Both the position numbers and the translations under genes were made by a program. Shown here one piece after another: positions 8,114-16,931 of a stretch of 64,000 nucleotides of DNA (position 1 is the first letter of the stretch; each line of letters opens with the position of its first letter). Location: assembly GCF_030929595.1 (NCBI RefSeq), contig NZ_JAVFVR010000005.1:62001-126000 (forward strand), read 5' to 3'. A model generated the notes under the pieces. The model saw only the letters and a list, made by a program, of their open reading frames with translations, was not told the origin of the DNA and did not search any database. This stretch comes from Flavobacterium sp. LHD-85. GTDB taxonomy: Bacteria > Bacteroidota > Bacteroidia > Flavobacteriales > Flavobacteriaceae.

Positions 8114-8848
8114 TTATGTTCTTTGGCGGACAGCTTCGTATAGAAAAGCGCCACAGGCTACAGATACGTTTAAAGAACCAATTGAGCCAAACATTGGCAA
8201 TTTGGCTTTTTCATCTACTATTTTTAAAACAGAAGGATTTATTCCTCGATCTTCAGATCCCATAATAATTGCCACTGGTTCAGATAGTGATATGTCGTAT
8301 ATGTTCTGATCTGTTTTTTCGGTTGCTGCTACTGTTTTAACTCCAGAGCCTTGTAAGTAGAAGATAGCGTCTTTTATGTGTTCAACTTTGCAAATAGGCA
8401 CATTGAATACAGCTCCCGCAGAAGTCTTAACTGTGTCTCCGTTTACTGGTGCAGAACCTGCTTTTTGTATAATGATTCCATTCACACCAGTACATTCTGC
8501 AGTTCTAATTATAGCGCCAAAATTTCTAGCGTCTGATACTTGATCTAATATAAGGAAAAGAGGTTTCTTGCCTGATTCAATAGTAGATTCAACTAAATGT
8601 TCTAAATCAATAAAACCAATAGGAGAGATCGTTGCTACTGCACCCTGATGATTATTTGGAGTAAGGCGGTTTAGTTTTTCTACAGGAACATAAGAGAAAT
8701 TAACGTTTGCACGCTTCATTACTTTCATTAAGTCTTTCATAAGCTCTCCCGAAATATCTTTCTGAATGAAAACTTTGTCTACTTCTTTTCCTGCTTGAAT
8801 TGCTTCTATGATGGCTCTAATGCCAAATATTTGATGTTCTTTTTCCAT
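8114..8848 (-). CDS. rlmB: 23S rRNA (guanosine-2'-O-)-methyltransferase, RlmB/TrmH type
   Basis: SpoU/TrmH-class SAM-dependent RNA 2'-O-methyltransferase of about 244 residues. It has an N-terminal substrate-binding domain (IFGIRAIIEAIQAGKEVDKVF). The knotted SPOUT catalytic domain carries motif 1 (DARNFGAIIRTAECTGVNGII), motif 2 (IIMGSEDRGINPSV) and motif 3 (IGSLNVSVACGAFLYEAVRQR). E. coli RlmB methylates G2251 of 23S rRNA. RlmB fits better than TrmL by length and the N-terminal domain. I chose ATG 8848 (MEKEHQIFG). Reading further upstream would run through the promoter and terminator. Confidence 0.9.
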   Translation of the reverse strand: MEKEHQIFGIRAIIEAIQAGKEVDKVFIQKDISGELMKDLMKVMKRANVNFSYVPVEKLNRLTPNNHQGAVATISPIGFIDLEHLVESTIESGKKPLFLILDQVSDARNFGAIIRTAECTGVNGIIIQKAGSAPVNGDTVKTSAGAVFNVPICKVEHIKDAIFYLQGSGVKTVAATEKTDQNIYDISLSEPVAIIMGSEDRGINPSVLKIVDEKAKLPMFGSIGSLNVSVACGAFLYEAVRQRT

Positions 8849-8852
8849 TGGA

Positions 8853-8860
8853 CAAATATA
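8853..8860 (-). promoter_or_regulatory. Candidate -7 promoter box of rlmB
   Basis: On the minus strand TATATTTG, an exact TAnnTTTG match, ends four bases before the rlmB ATG. This predicts a leaderless mRNA. Its -33 region would fall in the U-tract of the terminator that closes the preceding lipoprotein operon. Confidence 0.45.
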
Positions 8861-8876
8861 GGTAATATGTTTATAT

Positions 8877-8908
8877 AAAAAAACCACCCCAAATTAATGG
8901 GGTGGTTT
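8877..8908 (-). terminator. Terminator of the SusC/SusD-lipoprotein operon
   Basis: The perfect stem AAACCACCCC (8881-8890) / GGGGTGGTTT (8899-8908) has an 8-base loop. On the minus strand it is followed by a T-run (the A-run at 8877-8883). It lies 25 bases after the stop of the last lipoprotein gene. Confidence 0.9.
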
Positions 8909-8932
8909 AAATAAACAGCTATAGATAGCTTT

Positions 8933-9439
8933 TTAGTGTTCGTCTTCAGGGAAACCAGTTCTCTTATATCCTTTTATTTCATAAACAGTTCCTGGATTAT
9001 CATCATCTGAGAATGTAGCTTTAAACGAAATACCGTCAACAGTGTGACCTCCACTAGATTTAGTATCATTCTTAGTGACTTTTCCGTCTGTGATATTTAC
9101 AGTAACATCATAGCCATCAACACTGCTTGCTAAATTGCTTCCTGCAAATGATAGTGAGCTTACTGTTGCTGGGGACTTAACTTTAAAATCCCAAACGTTA
9201 CCGTGATCGTCAATCCAGAATTCTTTCCCATCATTTGCTGCTGTATTGTAAGTAGAAATAAGTGCATAGTCATGCACAACCACTCCGTTAACTAATGTTT
9301 GAACGTACCAGTCTCCAGCCATTGATTCAGTTGATGTTCCTCCTGGATCAGTATCTCCTACCTCGTCACAAGCTACAAATGACGTTAGTACAAGTATTGC
9401 TACAAGTACACGCGTTATATTTAATTTTAATTTTTTCAT
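8933..9439 (-). CDS. Small lipoprotein, lipid-binding putative hydrolase-like
   Basis: 168 residues with a type II signal peptide: lipobox SFVAC with Cys24, followed by the acidic stretch DEVGDTD, which in Bacteroidota favours export to the cell surface. The mature part (AGDWYVQTLVNGVVVHDYALIST...) resembles the Lipid_bd family found in SusCD operons, a lipocalin-like small beta fold. This is from memory and unconfirmed, and no catalytic activity is visible. It is the last gene of the susC-susD transcript, 10 bases after the preceding gene, with a terminator just downstream. Likely a surface accessory of the SusCD importer. Confidence 0.6.
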   Translation of the reverse strand: MKKLKLNITRVLVAILVLTSFVACDEVGDTDPGGTSTESMAGDWYVQTLVNGVVVHDYALISTYNTAANDGKEFWIDDHGNVWDFKVKSPATVSSLSFAGSNLASSVDGYDVTVNITDGKVTKNDTKSSGGHTVDGISFKATFSDDDNPGTVYEIKGYKRTGFPEDEH

Positions 9440-9449
9440 TGTAATAATT

Positions 9450-10202
9450 TTAAAGTTGTACTTGAGTTAATGTTGCAGTAAAAGTATAATTAGTACTTGC
9501 ATCTGCCGCCCAAAGATCTGTTAGAACAAGAGTTTTTGTATTTGCATTAACAGTTAAACCAGTAATTTTAGAGGATCCTCCGAAACCTGAGTTTGCTTGG
9601 GTTCCAGGAAATGTAAAATCATTAGTAGCAATATCATTAGCGATAATTTTTGCTCCAGGAGTGATATATCCAATGCCAAGAGCTCTACCATAAGCGTACC
9701 ATCCTCCAAATGAATCAGAAATCTCATAACTTCCATCTGTATTTTTCCAGATATAGATATATTTAATATTTCTGTATGCATTAGATGGAATTGTTCCGTT
9801 TCTAGCAATTGTACAAGTATAAACTCCTTCAATGCTATTCACTAAATCCCCAGTTTTGTACACAATTACTTTTCTAGTTGCAGCTCCTTTAAAGCCATCA
9901 ACATTTGTAGCGCTATATGTTTGTGTGTACTCGTCCATTGTGTTTGTATCGAGGGTTTTAGCTCCTCTGTAATTTCCAGAAAATGTTATATCTGTTGGAA
10001 TTACAGCGCCATTTTCAGTGGCTACAACTCCTGGGTCGGTGTATGTCCCGCCTAGTGGTACAAAAACCGTGCTTTCGCCATTGACTTCAAATACAGGATA
10101 GTTTGTTACCCTAGATACGTTTGCGCTTGAATCAGCATCGCAAGAAGTAAGTAGCAAACCACTAACTACTACTGTCATCAGTTTTATGAATATATTTTTC
10201 AT
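9450..10202 (-). CDS. Surface lipoprotein with Ig-like domain (DUF5012/DUF5011-like)
   Basis: 250 residues. Lipobox LLTSC with Cys21 is followed by DADSS. An Ig-like beta-sandwich segment of the DUF5011/DUF5012 type lies at about residues 45-115, carrying the hallmark GGTYTDPGVVATENG. The C-terminal half (about 120-250) resembles the domain paired with it in BT_2262-like proteins. Such proteins are usually encoded beside SusD and may act as extra surface ligand-binding lipoproteins. It starts 14 bases after the susD-like stop and belongs to the same operon. Ligand unknown. Confidence 0.62.
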   Translation of the reverse strand: MKNIFIKLMTVVVSGLLLTSCDADSSANVSRVTNYPVFEVNGESTVFVPLGGTYTDPGVVATENGAVIPTDITFSGNYRGAKTLDTNTMDEYTQTYSATNVDGFKGAATRKVIVYKTGDLVNSIEGVYTCTIARNGTIPSNAYRNIKYIYIWKNTDGSYEISDSFGGWYAYGRALGIGYITPGAKIIANDIATNDFTFPGTQANSGFGGSSKITGLTVNANTKTLVLTDLWAADASTNYTFTATLTQVQL

Positions 10203-10216
10203 TTCGTAAATTTTAA

Positions 10217-11686
10217 TTAGTTAACATCCCACCAAACTGGGTCTGTGATCGCCTTAAGAGCAGGTGCATTTGGATTTCTTGTTTTTACACTATTAGGTAA
10301 AACAACTCTTTTTGGGAATAAATTTTCTGTTTGGCTGTTTACAGAAATTGCAAATTGTCCAGGTACATAAGATTCACTTGTTTGTGGCACTGCAGATACT
10401 TTAGGGTATCCTGTTCTGTTTTGTTCAAAGAAAGATTCGTATCCGTTTCCAGGGAAACTAGCAATCCATTTTTGAGTAATAATAGCTTCGATTTGTTGTG
10501 CAGTTGTTCCTGTTGTTGGGAATTCATATTTTCCTCCAGCAGCAAGCAAAGCAGCAGGGCTTCCAACTGGTGGAACAGTAACTGAACCAATAGTAGTGCT
10601 TGTTTGGTACTTATTAAAATTAGCAGTAACACCTAAATCATATTTTTCTTTAGCACCGGTTCCTCCATAATATCTAACAAGAGCCTCAGCTTGCAAGAAA
10701 TAGCTTTCTTCAGCACTGATAAAATAGAAAGGAGTAGTTGCCCATAGAGATACTAAAGATAGATTAGTGGCACTGTTTAAGAAATCACCTTGGTTATTAG
10801 GGTTTCCAACTCCATAATATTTATTTAAACGCGGATCTGCATTTGTTTGCAAATAAGAATATAATGTTTTACTAGCTCTAAGGTTTCCAGTAGTATTTAA
10901 CTGTCTTCTGTCAGTTTCATATAATGGGTTACTTCTGTCTGCAGCATCTTCAAATTGAGTCATTGCAGCATCAACATCTAAAAATTTAGCACCTGAATTA
11001 ATTAATGTAGTAATTCCTGTTTGAGCTAATGAAGGGTCTACTTCTGTTAATCTTGTATATAATTTCAACAATAAAGTATTACCAAATTTTGTCCATTTTT
11101 CCATATTTCCACCAAAGATGAAATCATCACTACCTGGATCGTCACCAACAGAAGCATTTAGATCTTTTGATAATGCTAATTTTAAATCAGCAATCATTAA
11201 GTCATAAGTTTCTTTACCTGTATTGAATTTAGGATATAAGATGCTTGTATTGTTTGCCTCTGTGTAAGGAATGGCATCGTATGTATCTGTTAAAACTTGT
11301 GAAGCTTCAACTTCTAATACAGTAGCCATTAAAAAATATTTTGTATTTCCTTCAGCAAGAGCTTGTTGTTTTACAGTTCTAATATCATTTAACGCATCAT
11401 ACATTGCAGCATATGCAGCTTGATAATCGTTAGTTCCAATACTGTACTGGTCAACGTCTTTGTATTGATTAGAAGTATTGTTTTGTGTCCAGAATTGAGA
11501 CCAAAATCCGCCAATTAAAGCGTAATATGATCCCTGTGCACCTGCTAAACCTGCGATTCCTGCAGGAAAAATAGTGCTATTTGCTTGCCCCGGAGGTAAT
11601 AAATCCGGATCTCTATTAATGTCAAATGTATCATCACACGACACTAGTAAGAAAAGAGCTGTTATTATTGTTGCTATCTTTTTCAT
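10217..11686 (-). CDS. SusD/RagB-family surface lipoprotein (SusD-like_2)
   Basis: 489 residues. A lipoprotein signal ends LFLLVSC (Cys17), followed by DDTFD. The sequence fits the SusD-like_2 subgroup: an N-terminal TPR-type helical region (DYQAAYAAMYDALNDIRTVKQQA) and later segments EKWTKFGNTLLLKLYTRL, YFISAEESYFLQAEA and IEAIITQKWIASF typical of that fold. SusD forms the lid on the SusC barrel and binds substrate outside the cell. It lies 16 bases after the susC-like stop. No hydrolase is encoded nearby, so substrate class (glycan, peptide or other) is open. Confidence 0.9.
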   Translation of the reverse strand: MKKIATIITALFLLVSCDDTFDINRDPDLLPPGQANSTIFPAGIAGLAGAQGSYYALIGGFWSQFWTQNNTSNQYKDVDQYSIGTNDYQAAYAAMYDALNDIRTVKQQALAEGNTKYFLMATVLEVEASQVLTDTYDAIPYTEANNTSILYPKFNTGKETYDLMIADLKLALSKDLNASVGDDPGSDDFIFGGNMEKWTKFGNTLLLKLYTRLTEVDPSLAQTGITTLINSGAKFLDVDAAMTQFEDAADRSNPLYETDRRQLNTTGNLRASKTLYSYLQTNADPRLNKYYGVGNPNNQGDFLNSATNLSLVSLWATTPFYFISAEESYFLQAEALVRYYGGTGAKEKYDLGVTANFNKYQTSTTIGSVTVPPVGSPAALLAAGGKYEFPTTGTTAQQIEAIITQKWIASFPGNGYESFFEQNRTGYPKVSAVPQTSESYVPGQFAISVNSQTENLFPKRVVLPNSVKTRNPNAPALKAITDPVWWDVN

Positions 11687-11702
11687 TTTACGATATATTT
11701 TT

Positions 11703-14700
11703 TTAGAATGATAATTTTAAAACTCCACCTACTGATCTTTGTGATGGGTTAGCTCCAAATTCTCCTAAATCTGAAAGTACACCAGTTCCGTAAGTACTTA
11801 CCTCTGGATCAACATAAGGATTGTCTCCTGGAGTCCACATAAATAAGTTTCTTGCATAAACTCCAACTGTAATTTTGTTTAATCCCATGTTTTTGCTAAG
11901 TGCAGAAGGGAAGTCGTAGTTTAAATTTACCTCTCTTAGACGTACAAAAGTTTTGTCAATTACGTGATTTTTCTCGTATCCAGGGTTAGTTTGTGTATTG
12001 TAATAGTTAGCTACGTTATCAAAAGAAACTGGAGTTGTGTTTTCTACATAAGTTACAGAACCGTCAGCAGCAACAACTTCGTTTACAGAATTTGGTACAA
12101 TGAAAGGGTTTCTATCGTTGTAAGTAGTTTCAATACCATTTCCTACGAAATGCGCCAATCTTTTTGTGTAAGAATACATTTCTCCTCCCTGTTTCCAGTC
12201 TAGAGAGAATCCTAAATTAAAGTTTTTGTATTTGAAAGTGTTTTGTAATCCCATTACGAAATCGCGTTGAGAGTTTCCAATATTTTGAGCTTCAGAGCTA
12301 GCTAAGTTAACACCATTTGCTTTGCTTACAATTGGTTGACCAGCTTCATTTGTTTTTGGTACTAGTGAGTAGTATGATCCAATAGGCTGTCCTTTTACAG
12401 CTCTAAAAAATACGTTATATGCTGGTGCTAGATCAACGTATGGAAGTCCACCGTTTATTTCAGTTACTTCGTTCCAGTTTTTAGTAAACGTGTAAGTTAA
12501 ATTCCAAGTAAAGTTTTGGTTTTTGATTGGACTTGCACTAAGAGAAAGCTCTATACCTTTATTCTCGATTGTAGCAGCGTTAATTGTTTTTTGTGTATAA
12601 CCTGTAGAAGGATCTAAAGGTAAGTTAACAATCGCGTCTTTAGTTGTTTTGTGATATACGGCAACATCATAGCTGATTCTGTTTTTTAAGAATGATCCTT
12701 CAGCACCAAGCTCGTATTCAACTGTAGTTTCTGGTTTTAACTCTGGGTTTCCAAGTCTACCGTTAGATTCGTAAAAACTAACTCCTCCAATTGGAGATGC
12801 AATAATACCAAAGTTAGCAGCAGCAGATCCAGGGATGTAAGAGTTTGCTGTTCTATAAGGGTCTGTGTCATTCGCAATTTTAGAAGCAGCACCTCTTAAT
12901 TTCAAGAAAGTATCTCCATTATCGATTACAATTGCACCTAAAGATAACGATGGGTAAAAATAAGCATTGTTTCCTATTGGTAATGTAGATGTAATATCTT
13001 CTCTACCTGTAATAGTAGCAAAATATCTGTTTTTGAAAGCAAATTCTGCAGAAGCATAAACCGCTCCAGTTTTTCTTACACTATTAGATTGCGTAATTGT
13101 TGGTCTAACAGCAGAGTTAGAAAGTTCATAATATCCAGGGATACCTAAGTTGGTAATTGTATTGAATAATTGATCAGACTCTCTTTTGTTGAAGTTAACA
13201 CCACCTAAAAGGTTTAGTGTCCAATCTTCGCTTAAGTTTGTGTTGTAGTTTAAGTTGAAGAATGTATCAAATTCAGAAAACTCAGATCTTCCTTCAGTAA
13301 CTCCACCTACTGTTAAACTTCCAGCAGCAGCTTGTGGGCTTCCTGGTAAATAGTCAACAATAGCTCCATAACTTTTAAATCGTTCAGTTCTAACATTACC
13401 ACCAATTTGCCATGTAGCAGTTAATTTGTCAGTAATTTTGTAGCTTAAGTTAGCGTTACCAAAAAAGTTACCACCATAAATTTTTGTGCTATTCTCATTA
13501 ATTGAGAAATATGGATTTGTAGCGTAAGGAGTAAAGTAATAAGATGGAGAGTTGAAAGGATTATTTTTGTAATCTTTCAAGTCTACAATACTTATATCAG
13601 TAGGGATTTGTAGCAAATCTTGTTGTAATGTAGAACCTTGCCCTGCATCATCACCCTGACCAGTGTTTACAACACTTTGATCTTTGTAGATATAGTTTAG
13701 CGAAGTTCTTAAAGTAAATCTTTTACCTTTTAAACCTCCATTGAAACCAACAGATTGTTTTCTATATTCATCAGCATCAGTTGGTACAACACCATCACTG
13801 TTTACATTTGAAAATACTAAAGAGAAATCAGATGTATCTCCACCACCGCTTAAGTTTACAGATTGTGTAGACATAACACCTGTGTTGTAGAAGTCTCTAA
13901 CATTGTTTTTTAAAGCGACATAAGGTTTAATTTGTTGGCTGTTGTTGTAAACAGATCCCCATGGTCTTATTTCTCCATTGAATGCAGGTCCCCAAGAACC
14001 ATTTTCGTTGCTGTAAGAGTTAGATCCTGAGTAGCTTACCCCGTTCCAGCCTTGTCCAAATTGAGTTTGGTTATGTGGAACTCTAGCTACTTCACTTAAC
14101 TCTGTAGAAGCTAGCATGTCAACTTTAATTCCACTGTTTGATTTTCCTTTTTTAGTTGTAATGATGATAACACCACCTCCAGCTCTTGATCCATATAAAG
14201 CAGAAGCTGCAGCACCTTTAAGTACGGTCATGCTTTCAATATTGTTAGGGTCAAGGTCACTAACACCATTACCAGCATCGTAAGATCTTGTAGAAGTTGC
14301 TACTCCATTATTTCCTGTACCTGTTGGTGTATTGTTGATTGGTGTTCCGTCAATTACATAAAGAGGGCCGTTATTTCCCGTAATTGTGTTCAATCCACGA
14401 ATAACAACTTTTGTAGAAGCTCCTGGTTGAGATGGAGCAGTAATGTCAACCCCAGCGATTTTTCCAGAAAGAGTTTCAAAAGGGTTCGCATTAACTACTT
14501 GAGTAATTGCGTCTGATTTTAAAGTTGTTGTTGCGTATCCAAGAGATTTTTTCTCTCTTTTGATACCAAAAGCTGTTACAACAACACCTTCAAGTTCTTG
14601 TGCTCCTGCATCTGCCATTTTAACATTTACAGTAGAAGAACTTGCAGCTACTTCTTGAGTTTTCATCCCAATGTAGCTAAATACCAAAATTTGGCTTGGT

Positions 14701-14897
14701 GACACTTTGATCGAGAATTTACCGTCAAAGTCAGTTTGTGTTCCTGTTTTAGTTCCTTTAACTAATACACTAACACCCGGTAAAGGCATTCCTGCATTAT
14801 CAGAAACTGTACCAGAAACAGCTCTTTCTTGCGCAAAAGAAAGTTGCGCGACTAGTACTAATAACAGTACTAAGAATCCATTGAACTTTAGTTTCAT
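11703..14897 (-). CDS. SusC/RagA-family TonB-dependent outer-membrane transporter
   Basis: 1064 residues. A Sec signal (ending SFAQ, about residue 23) is followed by a carboxypeptidase-D-like beta-sandwich (about 25-98, VSGTVSDNAGMPLPGVSVLVKG). The TonB-box-like LEGVVVTAFG is at 102-111. Next come the plug with the RagA signature KGAAASALYGSRAGGG, and a long beta-barrel ending in Phe, as expected for BAM recognition. It imports large oligomers with its SusD partner, powered by TonB-ExbBD. It starts its own unit after a 562-base gap. Its first ~120 residues are very close to those of the second SusC in this window. Confidence 0.95.
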   Translation of the reverse strand: MKLKFNGFLVLLLVLVAQLSFAQERAVSGTVSDNAGMPLPGVSVLVKGTKTGTQTDFDGKFSIKVSPSQILVFSYIGMKTQEVAASSSTVNVKMADAGAQELEGVVVTAFGIKREKKSLGYATTTLKSDAITQVVNANPFETLSGKIAGVDITAPSQPGASTKVVIRGLNTITGNNGPLYVIDGTPINNTPTGTGNNGVATSTRSYDAGNGVSDLDPNNIESMTVLKGAAASALYGSRAGGGVIIITTKKGKSNSGIKVDMLASTELSEVARVPHNQTQFGQGWNGVSYSGSNSYSNENGSWGPAFNGEIRPWGSVYNNSQQIKPYVALKNNVRDFYNTGVMSTQSVNLSGGGDTSDFSLVFSNVNSDGVVPTDADEYRKQSVGFNGGLKGKRFTLRTSLNYIYKDQSVVNTGQGDDAGQGSTLQQDLLQIPTDISIVDLKDYKNNPFNSPSYYFTPYATNPYFSINENSTKIYGGNFFGNANLSYKITDKLTATWQIGGNVRTERFKSYGAIVDYLPGSPQAAAGSLTVGGVTEGRSEFSEFDTFFNLNYNTNLSEDWTLNLLGGVNFNKRESDQLFNTITNLGIPGYYELSNSAVRPTITQSNSVRKTGAVYASAEFAFKNRYFATITGREDITSTLPIGNNAYFYPSLSLGAIVIDNGDTFLKLRGAASKIANDTDPYRTANSYIPGSAAANFGIIASPIGGVSFYESNGRLGNPELKPETTVEYELGAEGSFLKNRISYDVAVYHKTTKDAIVNLPLDPSTGYTQKTINAATIENKGIELSLSASPIKNQNFTWNLTYTFTKNWNEVTEINGGLPYVDLAPAYNVFFRAVKGQPIGSYYSLVPKTNEAGQPIVSKANGVNLASSEAQNIGNSQRDFVMGLQNTFKYKNFNLGFSLDWKQGGEMYSYTKRLAHFVGNGIETTYNDRNPFIVPNSVNEVVAADGSVTYVENTTPVSFDNVANYYNTQTNPGYEKNHVIDKTFVRLREVNLNYDFPSALSKNMGLNKITVGVYARNLFMWTPGDNPYVDPEVSTYGTGVLSDLGEFGANPSQRSVGGVLKLSF

Positions 14898-14901
14898 TTT
14901 T

Positions 14902-14918
14902 AAATATTTTGAATTAGT
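14902..14918 (-). repeat. Leader block shared by the two susC-like genes (copy 1)
   Basis: AAATATTTTGAATTAGT, written on the plus strand, is found 5 bases upstream of this susC start and again, identical over 17 bases, at 20218-20234 before the other susC. It lies where the mRNA leader must be. It could be a translation signal or simply a remnant of gene duplication. Confidence 0.6.
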
Positions 14919-15405
14919 CCGACAAAAATCTTAATAATTTGTTAATCTACCTAATATAAAAAGCTTTTTTTTTAGTTAAATAATGATTTTAAGGTTAGAT
15001 TTTGTCATTTTATCGATTATAATCGGCTTAAAATTACAAAACCGTAATTTTTAGTGTTAAATTTGACAATAATTAAAAATTTTATCAACCCTTTAAATGT
15101 TAAATTTATGGATGAAGGGTGTTTAAATGTTTTTTTTATAACTTTTATCTTAAAAAAACGTCAACGCAAACTGATGAATTTTGTAAAAAAAACCGTGAAG
15201 CTTTAATATTCAGTATCAATAAAGGTATAAAGTATTTTAGGGCGGTATGTTTTTTTAAGTATACAATAAAAATTTTTGAGTTTTATATGGATGGAAAATA
15301 TTAATTTTCTTTTTAAGAATTTCGATTTTTTTTGTTCATGTTTTCTGATTTCATTCTGATAATTTTAACCCAATGTGAAATTAAAGTTAAGAGGGGTTGA
15401 AAGTA

Positions 15406-15438
15406 AAAAGTGGCCGCATAAGACATGCAGCCACTTTT
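15406..15438 (-). terminator. Terminator after the second SusD gene
   Basis: AAAAGTGGC (15406-15414) pairs with GCCACTTTT (15430-15438). An inner GCAT/ATGC stem is separated by one C/A mismatch, and the loop is AAGAC. On the minus strand it runs into CTTTTTAC, giving a usable U-tract. It lies 21 bases after the susD stop. Confidence 0.8.
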
Positions 15439-15459
15439 CGTTTATTATGATTTTATAGA

Positions 15460-16920
15460 TTAGAATTTATCCCAAAACAATTTTGTTTCTACAGCGTCAC
15501 CACCAATTGCGGCGCTTGCTTCTGTGTAGCTAGCTTTGTTTAATGACTGCTCAATAATTGGATAGGTATAGCGCATTGGAAAACCTGATACGGCATCTGG
15601 CGGTGCAACTAACACCGGGAAGTCTAATCTTCTGTAGAACGACCATCCTTCAAATGAGTTGTTATAGAAAGCGATCCAGCTTTGAGTTCCTATTTTCTGT
15701 TTCCAAGTTCCTGTGGCAGTTGTATAGGCAACATCAGGATTCGCTAAGTAAGTTGTAGCATCAGCTTCAGTTCCTCCCCAATCTAAAATAGAAGCGGTTA
15801 TTGCGGCGTTATAGTGTGCCTCTGCATTTGCAGGAGTTCCATATAAAGATCTTTCGGCAGCTTCTGCTAATAGAAATTCAGCTTCAGCGTAGTCTAAAAT
15901 TGTTCCTGGAAAGTCCGGAGCTTGAATTGTTGGTGTGATGTGTGTGTTTTGTGAAAATGAATTTGCAGATCCATTCTCTCCGCCTATATATTCTATTTCC
16001 GGAGTAGATGGATCATCCATATTGTTGTCAAAGTATTTTGCACGTCTTGGGTCACTCAAATTATTCATTATATCTATTATGGTGCTAGTTGGGACAAAAT
16101 CGTCACGACCACTTGCAACAAGATCTACATATAATGGATTGGTGTTTGGTGTAGCCGTAAGATATTTTAGGTCTGCATTGTCAAGATTTGACGTAAATAC
16201 AAATGGAGCGGCACTTGATACAGTAGCTTGAGCCAATGCGCTTTCGGAAGGAATATCAGAAATCGTTATACCCAATCTTAATTTTAGAGTGTTTGCAAAC
16301 TTAATCCATTTTGCGACATCACCTCCATATATCCTGTCATTGTCCCCGAAACTTTTGCCACCAGTGTTTAGTTTGGCAATTGCATTGTTTAGTCTGCTGA
16401 TCAAATCTTTGTAAATTGTCAGGCCATCATCGTATTTTGGTGTTTTGTAGTTAAGATCTATAGCTTGAGAATATGGAATGTTGCCGAATGTCTCAACTAA
16501 TACCGCATAAGTGTAAACATTTAAAACTTCGATGATTGCAAGTTTGTTTTGTTTGTCTAAAGGGTTTTCTGTTAAGCCAAGCGGAGTATTGGTTATATTG
16601 ATAGCGCTTTGATCTAAGTCTTTTAATACATCTTTATATAAGAATTGCCAGTGTTGTTCTGGGATTGTTCTTGTAACTAAGTCGTAATTGCTTTCGTCTG
16701 TGTAAACTGTCTCTGTAAAATATTGATTAATTAGTCTGAATATATTATTATTGACATTTGTGTTTGTCATTTGGTCTACCAAACTTTTTTGCGCACTTGT
16801 AAACAGAGCTTCTCCTGGAACATTTGATGGGTCTTTTACATTCACATTTAATTTTTCTATATCATCAGAGCAGGACGAGAATGTTACTGCGGTTAGTATG
16901 ATTATAAATATCTTTTTCAT
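15460..16920 (-). CDS. SusD/RagB-family surface lipoprotein (SusD-like_2)
   Basis: 486 residues. Signal peptide ends TFSSC (Cys17), followed by SDDIEKL, an acidic stretch favouring surface display. Helical SusD_2-type segments follow: EHWQFLYKDVLKDLDQSAIN with one substitution (Q for H position), NKLAIIEVLNVYTYAVLVETFG, VAKWIKFANTLKLRLGI and LDYAEAEFLLAEAAERS. It should cap the SusC-like barrel encoded 11 bases upstream. The protein has diverged from the other SusD in this window, so the two systems probably bind different ligands. Confidence 0.9.
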   Translation of the reverse strand: MKKIFIIILTAVTFSSCSDDIEKLNVNVKDPSNVPGEALFTSAQKSLVDQMTNTNVNNNIFRLINQYFTETVYTDESNYDLVTRTIPEQHWQFLYKDVLKDLDQSAINITNTPLGLTENPLDKQNKLAIIEVLNVYTYAVLVETFGNIPYSQAIDLNYKTPKYDDGLTIYKDLISRLNNAIAKLNTGGKSFGDNDRIYGGDVAKWIKFANTLKLRLGITISDIPSESALAQATVSSAAPFVFTSNLDNADLKYLTATPNTNPLYVDLVASGRDDFVPTSTIIDIMNNLSDPRRAKYFDNNMDDPSTPEIEYIGGENGSANSFSQNTHITPTIQAPDFPGTILDYAEAEFLLAEAAERSLYGTPANAEAHYNAAITASILDWGGTEADATTYLANPDVAYTTATGTWKQKIGTQSWIAFYNNSFEGWSFYRRLDFPVLVAPPDAVSGFPMRYTYPIIEQSLNKASYTEASAAIGGDAVETKLFWDKF

Positions 16921-16931
16921 GATTTCTTGTT

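Larger units (their letters stand above)
14898..15459. other. 562-base non-coding gap between the two SusCD operons
   Basis: No convincing gene is present. A 61-codon reading frame on the plus strand is Lys/Phe-rich and looks accidental. The gap should hold the promoter of the downstream susC: GATTTTTG on the minus strand (14923-14930) is one mismatch from TAnnTTTG, with no good -33 partner. A hairpin pairs ACCCTT (15088-15093) with AAGGGT (15115-15120), with an inner TAAAT/ATTTA stem. The terminator of the upstream operon sits at 15406-15438. Confidence 0.6.

Noticed and set aside
8106..8309. Plus-strand reading frame opposite the end of rlmB
   Set aside because: Fully overlaps the conserved SPOUT domain of rlmB, which explains the open frame.
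15119..15304. 61-codon plus-strand reading frame in the gap between the SusCD operons
   Set aside because: Lys/Phe/Asn-rich composition follows the AT content, no family resemblance, no promoter, and opposite to both neighbours.
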